NCBI GenBank assembly: GCA_015039465.1
Contig: MU130364.1
Location: forward strand, 544,875 to 608,874
DNA: 64,000 nucleotides
Reading direction: 5' to 3'
Source of the DNA: Phlegmacium glaucopus
Lineage: Eukaryota > Basidiomycota > Agaricomycetes > Agaricales > Cortinariaceae
A program made the translations under genes and the position numbers. The notes under the pieces were generated by a model. It worked only from the letters and a program-made list of their open reading frames with translations. It was not told the origin of the DNA and ran no database searches. Positions within the stretch are counted from its first letter, which is position 1, and each line of letters starts with the position of its first letter. Below are positions 23,995 to 36,600 of this stretch, in pieces.

Positions 23995-24532
23995 CCATTC
24001 TTGACCCTCAGGACCTTTAACTGAGACCATAACCAGTCCACCTCAGTCCTGGGACCTCAAAAGACTGGACTGGACTGGACTGCTTAGGACCAGTTTACAT
24101 CGGTTTTTTTTGGTCCTGGTCCTAACTGGTCTTAACCAGTCTGCAACCAGTCTTCTGCTCACAAATATATATATTTTTGTATCAGAAAAAGTTGTTCATT
24201 TAAATAATAGCTTCTGAAAGAGCCCAAGAATGTTAAATTCTATTAAGATTTGTATTTTCTACAATAGTATTAGTAAAATGTTCAATTTTAGTGAATATTT
24301 TAGAATATTTTACAGATCTATTTATTTCTCAGCCAGTTTTTATTGGTTTTTTATGCTCTTGGGCTTGTAGGAAAGGGGTAAATTATGGCTACCCTTTGGC
24401 CAGTTCAGACTTGTCTAAACCACAAAAGACCAGTTAATCAAGACCAGTCTTTTTCTGGTCTGGTCTTTTTCCGGTCCAGTCCGGTCTGGTTATGGTCATT
24501 TTCTGGTCTCATAACCGGACCTTCAAACACTA
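23995..24532. mobile_element. hAT MITE (TAGTG family), left-truncated copy
   Basis: Right end is ...TTCAAACACTA at 24532. From about 24004 the interior closely matches the copy at 31137-31704 (GACCCTCAGGACC..., GACTGGACTGG...). The left terminus is missing. It abuts copia gag sequence that reads up to its right edge, suggesting insertion into that gag. Confidence 0.75.
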
Positions 24533-25130
24533 CTGATAAGGTTTTTCTGAGAACACTTGAGGTAGTGTTTACAGTGGAAATATAAGGGTTGTATGATGAG
24601 GGTAAGGAGCCTAATATTATGGCATAGAAGTCATTTTCTGTGAGAGACTGACCCATGGAAGCTAGATCCTCACACATGGTTCTAAGTGTGGTGAAATGGG
24701 CCACTACATCCCCCTTTTCCAAACACCTCTGCTCCTGCATGTGCCTCCTTTGATCTACTGAGACCATTCTTGTGGAAATTCTTCAACAATTTGGTCCAAA
24801 TTTTGTAGGCTGTCTTTTGGGTGTGAATTTTCATAAACAGTGAGTTGGGTATAGAGCTAGCGATTTGTTGTTTCACAACCGCTTTGCCTTGTTTCCATTC
24901 TTTAACTTCCTTCTTCCATTCCTTGACTGACAGTTTTTCCTCATCAGTCAAAGTTCCCTTCAGATCAATAACAGGGCAGATCAGCTCTCCATTGAGCTCT
25001 TCAAGGTGGTCCAGAAGACCACAAGGGTCAATTGACCAGAGGAAGTGATCCTTGTATATAACCCAGTTCAAACTGGATGCATTGAGTCTGGGGATGTGAA
25101 GGAACTCATCACCAAGTTTGGTAGATGTAG
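24533..25130 (-). pseudogene. Ty1/copia gag fragment
   Basis: Minus-strand translation gives LNWVIYKDHFLWSIDPCG, ELICPVIDLKGTLTDEEKL, KEWKKEVKEWKQGKAVVKQQ and, after a frame change near 24770, MVSVDQRRHMQEQRCLEKGD and SLTENDFYAIILGSLP. This matches copia gag (UBN2 type) as seen in basidiomycetes. It is broken by at least one frameshift and cut at its C-terminal side by the MITE ending at 24532. It is not a functional gene. Confidence 0.85.
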
Positions 25131-26145
25131 ATATTCATCAGAAAACTGGGGGTCAGCTGACCAGCACTGGACAGCACTGGACAGCACCATAGAACCATAG
25201 CAAAGGTTCTTGTGTTTATAGTGCTGTCAAGTGTCATGGTAACACTATTTAGAAACGGCTTGATGCTACACAGCACTATGAAGTGCTATATAGGGCTAGG
25301 TTAATACTGTCCATAACTAGTTAGTCCTGATCTGCAAGGCCTGCCTAGACTACTAATATTCTAATAGCATCACAACCAGAATAAAGAAATTGTTGAAAAA
25401 TTCATATTCAACTAAGTTAGTAAACATCATACTAGATATTACTATACTACTTATATATACTACTGTCAAGAATCACTGTCTCATATGTTGTCATCATGCA
25501 CTATCTCATACATCATCATCATGCACCGTCTCATATGCTGTTGTCATATGCCATCTCATACATTAGTAGCAGTCAAACATCAAGATTCAAGGATGATTCA
25601 GATGGTGGATTCAGCAAGGATTCAAGGATTCTCATCAATAAATCGTCTCTGAATTGCTAAGTCACTCTGACTGTCAACCTTTTCTGCTGCAATTCATACA
25701 ATGATTCATCATCAATATAATTATGTTATGGTGTCTCTCATCACAACAGTTTGCCCTGGCCAAGCTTCCCCAATGCAATGCTCGAACAAAGATACTCATG
25801 CGGTTATACACCAAGCTGCAGTGAGAATATTTACATCATAAATGCCGTCGCATCTTGAGACTCAAAAGGTCATACCATCTGCTCCATATTCCATCAACAG
25901 GTAATCTGTCATTGAGCTCACTATAGTCTATCATCCCTATCTTCCAATGATGCTTCAACTCTGAGTAGCCTGGGTGAAGAGTCTGAGTCTCAAATCAGAT
26001 TCGGTTTACAAGTTCTTGTTGATAGTTGAAATGTGAAGTAGTATAGTTACTACTAGTATGCCAGAATGTATCATATTACAAAGACAAATTTAATTAGGGG
26101 AGCAGATCGTCCATGAGTGAATCGTGATTCAAAAAGTTGAGAGGT
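25131..26145. other. Repeat-derived DNA with half of a long inverted repeat
   Basis: No gene was recognised. Tandem-like TCATACATCATCATGCAC words occur at 25480-25560. The stretch 25562-25632 reappears in reverse complement at about 28036-28110, so the C-run element is framed by an outer inverted repeat. Confidence 0.55.
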
Positions 26146-26868
26146 CTTTACACTCCCCCACGTCTTCCTGGAGGATTCCTGGTGGATTCCTACCTATTCC
26201 GGGAGGATTCCTGGAGGATTCCTACCATTCCTGGTAGGAATACCAGGATTCCAGGAGGAATTTTCTACCAGCCAATTCCCCCTGAAATTGACATTCCTGG
26301 CTCTTCCCAGTCCAGGAGGATTCCTGGTGGATTCCTGGTACACAATGAAATTGATACCAGGATTCCCGGAATTCCTTAGGAATCCCCAACACAGAATCCA
26401 CCCGGAATCCACCCGGAATCCTGGGAATTCCACAACTCTTACTTTTAAATATTATTCAAAATTAAAATAATCATATATAAGTCAATAGTAAGTTAAATAT
26501 ACATAAGTCAACTGTAATTCATATATAAGTGGTGGCAATACCTTGCCGCCATTCGAATTTTGAATTTTGTTCAGGCCGCGAGGTATGGTCACGTGACCAC
26601 ACGTGACCACATGTGACACATCTAAACAGCACTTCGTTTACAACCACAACCGTCACTACAACTGTCACTCGTCACCTGTCCGTCACCACAACCACCACCA
26701 CCGTCACCGACCCTCAACCACGACAAGGACCAACGACGACGAGGACGACCAATGACGACGACGACGACCCAACGACCCACGACAATGGACGACAACAACA
26801 ACAACAACGGACAACAACAACGGACAACAACAACGGACAACAACAACGGACAACAACAACAACAACGG

Positions 26869-26905
<37 letters not shown>

Positions 26906-27968
26906 CGACAACAACGGCGACGATGACGGCTACCCCCCTAACCAGGGGGGTTTTTGGTTTTTTTTAAAATTTTTATTATGTTTCTATTCAATTCACTAAC
27001 AAAACTAGCAGCGTACGACGACGACCATCCCACCACCACCATCCTCTACCTCGACAGACCACCACCACCACCTTTTCACCCCCCCTTCACCGGGGGGGTT
27101 CGTGTTATCTCTACGGACGACAGCGACGATGGTTACCCCCCCCCTGTATGGGGGGGTTCATTTCTACGGACGACGACGTCGACGTCAACGACGATGAACA
27201 ACGACAATTACACAACGGCTACCCCCCCCCTGTAGAGGGGGGGTTATTTTATTTCGACGGACGACGTCGACGACGACTACACGGTTACCCCCCCCTCACA
27301 GGGGGGGTTATTTATTTCAATGGACGACGTCGACGTCAACGAACGACGACACGTACAAATAACGACACACCCGAACAACGACACACCCGAACAACGACGA
27401 CACGTGCGAACAACGACATGCGAACAACGACGACGAACCCCCCTCCCGGGGGGTTTTTTCATATCTTTGATAGACTCGACAACCCACACGACGACGACCC
27501 CCCCTCACGGGGGGTTTATTTTTATCTATTACACTACCACAGCCCTCACACGACGATGATGACCCCCTCACTGGGGGTTTATTTAAATTTTAATATACTA
27601 TAATTATTAATAAGTAAATAACATGTTATTAATTACTTATTAATGTGAATTTGTATTTATATAATTTTCAATGTATATCTTACAATCAAAAAATTGCCAA
27701 GATTAAGGAAAAATTAAATGAAACAAAATATGTCAATGACTTAACTGATTTCACTGGAATCCACCAGGAATTACTAGGAATCCACCAGGAATCCACCAGG
27801 AATCCACCAGGAATTTACTAGGAATCCACCAGGAATCCACCAGGAATTTACTAGGAATCCACCAGGAATATTCCCATTTACCAGGAATTCCAGGATTCCT
27901 CCAGGATTCCTCCAGGATTCCGGGCAGTCCGGGCGGATTCCTGGAGGAAGACGTGGGGGAGTGTAAAG
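26146..27968. mobile_element. TIR element with an array of C-run/G-run hairpins
   Basis: Termini are inverted repeats of at least 23 bp beginning CTTTACACTCCCCCACGTCT. Subterminal regions are tandem GGATTCC/GGAATCC repeats (GGAATCCACCA units at 27754-27900). The interior has an (ACAACAACG)-rich simple repeat at 26640-26930, then eight hairpins in which C5-C9 and G5-G7 runs face each other across 4-6 bases. Spacers are rich in GACGACGTCGACG. No transposase motif is visible and the long open frames are low-complexity. It looks non-autonomous. A diverged reversed copy lies near 56.6-58.0 kb. Confidence 0.75.
26931..27577. repeat. Eight spaced C-run/G-run hairpins
   Basis: Hairpins centre near 26941, 27089, 27147, 27232, 27298, 27445, 27506 and 27570. 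Each reads roughly ACCCCCCC, a short loop such as TGTATG, TGTAGA or TCACAG, then GGGGGGGTT, usually followed by a T-rich word. Each can fold as a strong GC stem. The separated G-runs could also form intermolecular quadruplexes. Confidence 0.8.
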
Positions 27969-29450
27969 TTCAGAAAGTTGAAGTGACTCCAGAGGCGATC
28001 CAATGATTTGAAAAATGGGCAATTCAAGTTATGTTTTGAATTGTTGAATCCTCATCTGAATCTGTGCTGAATCTGCCATCTGAATCATCCTTGAATCTTG
28101 ATGTTTGACTGCTACTATTGTCATCATACACTACCTCATACATCATCATATGCCGTTGATATGACTTAAAATTGCATATGCATAGATTTTTCAAATTTTG
28201 TCTATCATTTCAGCATTATTAAATCAATGAAGTGCACCCAACTGTTAAATACAACTGATAATTAAATAACAGAATTGGAGTTGTATGCCTTACAACTGCT
28301 AATTACTGTTTCTGTTGACTCAAACACTTAGTAGTTTTTGAATATGGTCTAATGACCATTTATTCACTGATACAAAAATATATAGTCAAGAGTCAAAACC
28401 ATAAACTCCATGATAACTCTATATTATACAGAAACAGTACCTAAACACAGGGGGCAAAGTCACACAGAGCATGCTGATGTTTTATACCATGGGAGAATTG
28501 CTCGGAGTTCCAAAAATGGCACTCATACGAGGCCAAACGGTTGAGATTTATACTGTGGGAAAGTTTCAGAATGTTCCAAAAATCATTGGAAATTGTGCAA
28601 TAAATGATAGACACATGAAACAAATATAACTCTGGGCTTGGAGTTGATGTAGGAGTGATAATAATTAATCACAAACCCAGAGTAGCCCAGAGTATCAATC
28701 AATTAATTAATCTACCTGTCTCTGACAGCTGTATCATTTGTTTCAAAGAGATTGTATAAAGACTTTTCTAGCTATTTCCCCTTTTGTAAATATTTGTATG
28801 TATATAAAGGCAACCAGAACTGCAGTTACAGTAGATTTTAGTACTTCTTGCTTCCCCCCCCCACATTTACTATTGAGTACAGCTCTGAACCAGTGCTGGA
28901 AATTAGCAAGTGGGTCAAGGAAAAATAGACTACTGAATTCTCTGAGGTGTACAAGAGGTGCAGAAATATTATATGATTTAGTCCAAGTCAATTATATTTG
29001 AGTACGAGTTTTTGTGACTTTGTCACAGTGTCACAAAGAGCTTGTGAGTGTTGTTGAGGTATTAAGTTGGTGTTTTTGTTAGTCACAGCAAGGGTACAGG
29101 AGTCCCTTAGTGTGTACAATTTTGGTTGTTTAAGTCACATTAGGCCTTGGGCTTGTCTGTGCACAATATTTTGTTGAAAATAAATCTAGAAGATTTAAGG
29201 AACTTCTTGCTAGATTGTTGGTGCAAACCATAAATTGCAAATATACTCAAAAAGTTTGATCACACTTTAAAATTGATCCAAATCATTTGTTTTCTGTGTT
29301 GCACCAATTGAATTGAATTTCTTAATTTTGGAACAGTTAAACTTTCCAGGAAACCCAAATTCATCTTTTACACAGATTTGATTGAGTATAAGATTGAGTA
29401 GAGATTTTATATCTCCAAAAGTCCTATTTTCTCTATCATCCCTGAGTAGT
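27969..29450. other. Repeat-derived AT-rich DNA, no gene recognised
   Basis: Holds the right half of the outer inverted repeat (28036-28110) and short tracts such as C9-C10 near 28854. Open frames are short and lack motifs. Confidence 0.45.
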
Positions 29451-29640
29451 CATTTCACTGTCTTGTACATTGTCATGTGTTGTCTTGTGTGTCATCATGC
29501 ATTGTCTGTGCATTGTTGTCATGTGTTGTTTGTGTGTTGTTGTGCATCATCTTGTGCATCATCATTGTGCATTGTCTTGTATGTTGTTGTGTGTCATCTT
29601 GTACATTGTGTTCATATGCCATCTTGTATGTTGTCATTGG
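29451..29640. repeat. Degenerate TG-rich tandem repeat
   Basis: About 190 bp built of variants of TTGTCATGTGTTG and CATCTTGTGCATC. It produces Cys/Val-rich spurious frames in all three plus frames. Confidence 0.75.
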
Positions 29641-29871
29641 TGCAAAAAAGAGTGAGGTGAGGCCAAATGAGCCCCAACCATTGTTCCTGAGGCAAAAAAA
29701 ATTAATATAGTATAATGGAAACTAAAAAAAAAACTTGTTGTTTGTCTGTGGGTTGGTTCTCCTCCAGTATTGTCATATATTAAGAAAAAGCACAAAACAA
29801 CCCTAGGGGTATTGTTGTTGTACCTGTAGATTAAAATCAGTAAGGTAAATCAAGATAGAAAAGTACTTACT

Positions 29872-29906
29872 CCCCCCCCCCCCCCCCCCCAACACACACA
29901 CACACA
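29872..29906. repeat. Poly-C tract (19 C) followed by (AC)n
   Basis: Nineteen consecutive C at 29872-29890, then AC dinucleotides to about 29906. The length may be unreliable in sequencing. Confidence 0.9.
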
Positions 29907-30059
29907 ATGAGGGGGCTACAAGCAAGGACAGCAGCATCATCAATATTGAGACTACAAATACATCCATGTTGTTATGGTTGTCACTTGTTATCATTTGTTG
30001 TTTGTTGATTGGTCATTGTTTGTCATTTGTTGTTGTTAGGATTGTAGTCATCAGGTGGT

Positions 30060-30740
30060 GGTGGCAGTATGGAATGCCTAAGCGAAATGCGTGCTTAGAA
30101 CGGAAAGATAGCAGACAAGCGATTCGTCAAATTATGACGAATCCTGAATATTTAGAGACAAGCGTGTTGGCGAGGAGCTAGAGGCCTACATGGAGATACA
30201 TAAAGAACAGGGATTGGTAAAGGAAATAATAATGAAAACAGGGTGTAGGAGGGAGGGTTGCGAAAAAGATTCGGATTCGAGTTGTGAAAATGAATACTAG
30301 TAGCGAGAATATTAGTAAGGCAAAGCCTAACAAATATAGGGCGGCGAAGCCGATGGTGAAAAGAATTCTCACTGTGCGAGAATGAAAGGCGAAGCCTGTT
30401 ATTCGAAGAGAAATGAGAATTACAGGAAAGTGACGAAGCACGATGTGCTCACCTGGGCAGTCTCTGGGGAAGCTTAGGGAAAGAAAAGATGCTAGAGACG
30501 GCCCAGGTATTATTTAACGACCTCGCCTTACAAACCCTCCGCCACTGGAACAGTATCCGCTAGACATTAGCACATGTACCAGCGGCGGCTTGCAGGCATG
30601 TCGTCAAATGTCTGATTAAATGAAACATGGAAATGTGAAGCGGCGAGGCCGCTTCTGACTAAGCTAGGCGCAGAGGCCTCCGAAAACGCTCCTTACCCTT
30701 GGAACCCGCTTTTACGTCGAACAAACTTGGTGGGAACAAA
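30060..30740. other. Compositionally distinct insert, origin unresolved
   Basis: GC and CpG content is much higher than both flanks. GGCGAAGCC-type words recur near 30340-30390 and GGCGAGGCC occurs near 30650. A plus-strand frame (KDSRQAIRQIMTNPEYLET) runs, after a one-base shift near 30175, into LEAYMEIHKEQGLVKEI and a short Cys pair (GCRREGC). I do not recognise the protein. GGCGAAGCC repeats recall fungal mitochondrial intergenic palindromes, so a nuclear insert of mitochondrial DNA is possible. An unknown mobile element is the alternative. Confidence 0.4.
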
Positions 30741-31136
30741 TGTTGAACTTAAATATTTAGTAATTTTAGTTTTTGTGCATGGACACTTTGTTTAGGGTTG
30801 GTTTATTTAACTTAAAGAAAAATGATGTATTCTAATGTGACAGAGTGATGAAGCTAGGCTATGCTAGACAGCACTGGTGTGTGCCACATGGACACAATGA
30901 AACTATAATTCACTATAGTTATGGTGATGTGACTGTAGAATACTATAATTTAGTGTGACATGACTATGACACACTATGGGAAATCCCCAAGTTTGCTGAT
31001 GTTGTATTGGAGATTGGAGTTTTTTAGAATGGATGTGATAATTCAAGTAGTTTCTTTGTTTAAAAACTGAGCTTGGGGCCCATAACCTATTGAACAAAAT
31101 AAACTCAGTCTCAAGATAAAAGACTGAGGTTACAGA

Positions 31137-31704
31137 TAGTGCTTAAAAGTCCAGCCTGGTCTGGTTTTTTGACCCTCAGGACTTTTAACCAAGACCATAC
31201 ATAACCAGTCCACCTCAGTCCTAGGACCTCAAAAGACTGGACTGGACCACTTAGGACCAGTTTACATTGGTTTATTTTGGTCCTAGGACTAGTCCTGGTA
31301 CTAACTGGTCTTCTGCTCACAAATATATATTTTTGTATCAAAAGGGTTGTTCATTTAAATAATAGCTTCTGAAAGAGCCCAAGAACATTAAATTCCATTA
31401 AGATTTGTATTTTCTACAATAATATTAGTAAAATGTCTGATTTTAGTGAATATTTTAGAATATTTTACAGATCTATTTATTTCTCAGACAGTTTTTATTG
31501 GCTTTTTATGATCTTTGGCTTGTTGGAAAGGGGTAAATTAGGGCTACCCTTTTGCCAGTTCAGACCGGTTAATAGAGACCAGTCTTTGTCCGGTCTTTGA
31601 TTCCTAAAAATCAAAAGACCAGACCACTGGTCTGGTCTCTTTTTGGTCCAGTCTGGTCTGGTTACAGTCTTTTTCCAGTCTCATAACTGGACTTTCAAAC
31701 ACTA
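31137..31704. mobile_element. hAT MITE (TAGTG family), intact, 8-bp TSD
   Basis: 568 bp flanked by GTTACAGA at 31129-31136 and 31705-31712. Termini are TAGTGCTTAAAAGTCCAG and, reversed, TAGTGTTTGAAAGTCCAG. The interior is rich in GACTGGACTGG/CCAGTCC words. There is no coding capacity. Confidence 0.9.
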
Positions 31705-31962
31705 GTTACAGAAAATATCAAATGTAACATATATAGTAAAATTACCTTCATTCTTGGGGAATGACAGTAGCAATGGTTGAGGGATTATGGATCAAAAAAC
31801 TGGACTGGACTGGACTTTTAAACACTACTTATCAGCCAATGATCTCATGCTTACAATAACAGTGGAATACCAACACTGAAATTTGAAGTCAAAAATTGGT
31901 AAGAAGGATGAAAATGTTGCCTTCTACTCCAATGATTCTGGAAAAGGATGAAAGGGAGGTTC

Positions 31963-32277
31963 TATTAGGGGATACTCATTGTATCCACCCCTAGGTACAC
32001 TTAGCATTACTTTACTTTCACTTTACTCTACGATCACATCACTTGCCACGCCTTTATGGACATCCCTTTATTGTAGTAGTAGTTGACCCTTTGCCGATGA
32101 CATTGTGAGATGTCAGTTCTATTTTTGTTATATCTTGACACATGCTGCCTTCTATTGCGTACTAGCTGTATATAGTCATATTTGCTCCCACGCATGTAGT
32201 ATATAAGTGTAAGGTGCTTATTGAAGACAAGCACCTTAGAATTCGACTTGATTCCCAGGTCTTTATCTCCTCTAACA
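31963..32277 (+). mobile_element. Solo copia-type LTR (315 bp), 5-bp TSD
   Basis: Starts TATTAGGGGATACTC and ends CCTCTAACA. Flanked by perfect GGTTC duplications (31958-31962 and 32278-32282). It interrupts copia gag: upstream reads KDENVAFYSNDSG and downstream continues SSGASSGVSS. A truncated, reversed relative lies near 45,553-45,807. Confidence 0.85.
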
Positions 32278-32391
32278 GGTTCAAGCTCTGGTGCAAGCTC
32301 TGGTGTGAGCTCAAGAAAGAGCAGTGTAGAATGTTTTAACTGCCACAAGAAAGGGCATTACATGGCTGATTGCTGGGCACCAGGAGGTGAG
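32278..32391 (+). pseudogene. Ty1/copia gag fragment with CCHC zinc knuckle
   Basis: Translation gives VECFNCHKKGHYMADCWAPGG, a canonical Cx2Cx4Hx4C knuckle of copia gag. It is split upstream by the solo LTR at 31963-32277. Downstream it is split by an insertion that starts at 32392. Its continuation (GKEGQG...) resumes at 38,043. Confidence 0.88.
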
Positions 32392-33627
32392 TGTTAGGGG
32401 ACACTACATAGGTACACATATACACATACACACTCCATCCCACCCTTCCTCTTAGTCATACAAATGGTCATTAGTAATCTCAACAAATGTTGCTTAGTAG
32501 TTACATGGCGTCCCTGAGTAGATACTTGTCAAACATTCTTACAAACATTTGTCCTATTTCTATTGTACTAGTCACTGTTGCCTGGACCCAGGGTAGTTAC
32601 CTGGGTCCATCTGTATTGTCGTTTACAAATGACACCTTGATATTACACTTGGTTTATGGTGATATAGTGTAAATATGTATATGCACAGATATACTTATTT
32701 TTCTGGAAATATCCCTGATTTAATTATTAAAACTAAACTATCAGTGCAATCTGATACAGTAAAGAATCATTGGTATTGACTATACCAGTTGATTAAAACA
32801 GACATTGCAATGAAATAATTCATAACATAAGGCTGGAGATATTTATGGTGTGAATTCACCTAATTATCATACTGTCTAAATTATTCCAAATTTCCTGGCT
32901 AAAACCACAAATATTGACAGCCATCAAGGAATATATTGCAATTTATGTAATTATTGAGTCTACATCAAAGTTGGGAAACTATCCATGCATTAAAAACCAA
33001 TGTCTAAAGGTAGAAGATGAAGACTTCTACTTTAGCCAAAGTAAAGTCACAAAAGTCACAAAAGTCACAAGAGTTACAAAAGATCACAAATGTCATAGGT
33101 GTTACAAAAGCTTACACAAGTAAACAAAGAGAGCCAGACTACTGGACACAAACCCAAAAGGGATGTTTGCAGAACAGTTACAAATAAATAGCCAAATAAC
33201 AATAAAGACAATAGTAGGTTGCAGAAGGCCCAATAATGGGTCACAGCAAACCAAAGACAATGACACAAGAGTTTATTGTTTTATTTTGTATAAGTAGAGT
33301 ACTACAACTTGTAAATAAATCATTAGATTGTTGTAGCTTTCTTACCAATATCAGTTGGTGTTAAAGAAATAAAGTGACAAGCCTTTCAAATCAGTAAAAG
33401 AGAAGAGAATAGTATTTTATAAGTGTATTGGTTATACTATTGGTTTATTGAAGTTAGTCTTTGAAAGTTGGATAAATATATATAGTTTTTACAACTTTAA
33501 AGTGAAATCATTCCTGTGTGAACTTACCAATAAATTGGAATGGCTATACTTCCTAGGAAGCCCGTATCGCAATTTCATGCACTTTATTTGTGTTCCATTA
33601 CACTTATACCATAGCAAACCTATCAAT

Positions 33628-36600
33628 TAGGGCTGTGCACCGCAACCGTACACTACGGTCTACAGATCCTACAGTACGGTTATGGTTGCCGTATCGTGGA
33701 GGTACGCTGACCCATTCTACGGTTCGGTCACGGTACGGTTGTGACTACCGTAGGATCCGTACAGCTACGGTCCGTATCGGCCATATACGGTGATCCATAT
33801 TTATCAACATTCGTCTCTTTGACAACATCTTAACTAGTCAACGACAGGATCCATATTTATCAACATTCATCTCTTTGATGACGTCTTGACTAGTTTCCAC
33901 CATGCCCAGAATGTGATCGCCAATGACGCATCTCTAATGATGCGCTTCTGTTCTTCCTCCTGCAAGATATCTAATTTCTAAGCCGATTTCTTGAATTATC
34001 TATGTACTGTGTTGCTCTCAGGCTCTGCTTGGTATTTCATTTCCCTTGTATCTTGCTTATGCTTTTGTTTATAGCTGTAAAAATAGTCAGAAACCAAAAT
34101 CTGACAACTTTGTTATCGGCTTTATTTAAAAAAAATTCTCTTTGAAACACTGGATTAATTGCATTCTGCCAACGGATTTGTGCCCGGTGGGTGGTCTAAG
34201 CCCCTTTTGAGGTCATTAAGGTACGATGGAATGCAAAAGTTCAATTATAAATTTGGCTGAAATATTAGCAGTATGGGCATTAACAATTTTCATGGCTTTC
34301 GTAGCTGCTCATGTCGACGAACCAGCTCTTGACGCTACTGGACACCTCAAGGATGCATCTGAGATGGATTTCTATAATTCCGAATCAGACAATGTTCCTC
34401 TTCCTTGTAAGAATCCCGGTACGTCTCAAAAGTGGTGATTTCAATTACATACACAATTTCTAATGAACAATTTTGCATGATAGTCCGCCCACGTCGCAGT
34501 ACACGTGTATCTGCCAACAACCTTGATGTACTATTAGATGCAGAGAAACGCAATTCTGATGGCAAAATTGAGTCGAAGGCTGCCACTTCCAGGAAACCAC
34601 GCAAAAACAAAAAGAAGTTGAACCATGGAGACGGCAAAGAAGACACGGACAAGGACGACCACAACTTCTTGAATACCGGCTTGGCATCTGAGAGCTCAAG
34701 CGATGAATTTTCCGTTGGAGAAGAGAACCCAGAGATTATCACGAACGTGGAGGTGAGCAATTTTCATGATTGTGTAATACTATAGCAGGCTAATATTTTC
34801 TTAAGTTAGCCTCCACGCTGCCATCAAAGTCAGTACCAACAACTGGTCGTGGTTCCGGAAAGCGCAAACGTGGAGTTGAAGTGGTGGAGATTGAAGATGA
34901 CAATAGCCCTTTCCGGGTTTCTGAGCGTAATACCCCGCCAATTGGTAACTCCATTATTGAAGATGCGCAAGTTACTGAATCTAACGCTCCTCGTACAAAA
35001 TGGAGTAAATCTGAGGTGTGATTCTTATTCATTGTGATAATTTCACGCGCTTAATTCATTTTGCAACAGGCTGTAAAGAAGAATCCTATACATTACTTCT
35101 ATGAGCAAGTGGATCACGGAGCCAATGGGGTGGTAGGCAATCCTGGTGACAAACATTTCAAGTGCTATCATGGCAATCGCAAAGTTCTCACATTGACGAA
35201 ATCTATGAAGTATAATTTGACAAGTAAGTCGTTTCATCAAGTTTTAAAGATTATATCACAACTTTGACATGGTTAATTTGTAGCACTTGTTACCCACCTC
35301 AAACAGAACTTTCCATTGATGTTCAAGTTATTCTCTGTTCTCAAGGACCGTTCCAGTGATCAGCAAGCAACCGCAGAAGAATTGGACATTGCTTCTGGGA
35401 AGAAAATATTGGATCCCGAGAAGGCGAAGGCTTGGTTTACGAACTTCGAGGCCGCATCGCAGAACATCCACCAAGCTTTTCAAAAGCAAGCCGAAGTCGC
35501 AGCAGTAAGTCTATTTTTTTAAAAAAAAAGTTTTCTACTGAATCTTCTCAATTTTATTTCCTAGGGCCCTTGGGATCAAGAGAAATTCGAGCAGCTTATT
35601 TCAGAGTGGATTGTCGCCTGCGATCAACCATTTGACGAGGTTGAAAAACCAGAATTCCGCGAAATGTTGACTTATGCTCACCATCCTTCTCCAACTCTGA
35701 AGATTCCTCACTGAGACGCTATTAGGCGTCGCATCATGCAGATGGGGGAGGACACGGTTGAGTCAACCAAGAACATGTTCAAGGTATTTTATTAATTTTA
35801 TTTCGGATAAAATTGTGACAAATGTCAAATTTTAGGAGGATGTTGAGGGTAAAATTAGTCTATCCCTTGATGCTTGGACCTCAAGTAATAATTACGCCTT
35901 TCTTGCCATCGTTGCACACTATATAAATAAGTCAGGGAACCTTGGTGCATTTTATTAATTCATTTGTTGAGCTCTTAATTTATTTTGACTTCAGAAGAGC
36001 TTCTTATTGATTTCTGGGAGCTTATTGGAGAGCATTCTGGCAAAAATATGGCTGAAGCTGTATGGGAAACTCTTATGTGATATAATATCGAGGACCGGGT
36101 GAGTATTTTAATGGCAATTTATTTTTATGGTTCTTAGCTCTTTTACTATCAAAGATATTCACATTTATGCTTGATAATGCAACAAACAATGACACAATGG
36201 TTGAGGGGATTCAGCGACATGCCGAATCACTTGGAATCAGAATGAAGGCCTCATGGGTCCACCTCCGGTGTCTGCCTCACACTGTGCATCTCGCTGCTGT
36301 CAAGGTACGTTGTTCTATTGATGTCTTTCTAATTTAATTTGTTATTTTACAGCTTCTTGAAGCAATTGGCGCAATCTTGAAAGATGATGGCAGAAAAGCA
36401 ACATCTCGTAGAGGAAACTATTAAGACTCAGCAACATTTCCCTTAGACCGTCGACATGATGACGACGTCGTAGGCCTTGAAGATGGGGAAGAGCCGAGTG
36501 GTCTGTCCCTCCAGCCAGATGCTTCTGAAAGCATTTTGCAATCCGTAGACAAGGTGCTTATGTTTCTTTTGTGGATTGAATTCCATGTTTTAATTTTGTT

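Noticed and set aside
26613..26999. 128-codon Thr/Asn/Gln-rich frame
   Set aside because: Made of simple repeats (ACA, AAC, GAC) open in several frames on both strands; composition explains it.
26931..27577. CRISPR-like array
   Set aside because: Regular spacing is suggestive, but the units are variable hairpins with repetitive spacers in a eukaryotic genome.
27148..27603. 151-codon frame across the hairpin array
   Set aside because: Follows the C-run/G-run repeats and Thr/Arg codons from ACG repeats; no domain and not kept in the reversed copy.
29382..29710. Cys/Val-rich open frames
   Set aside because: All three plus frames are open because the DNA is a TG-rich tandem repeat.
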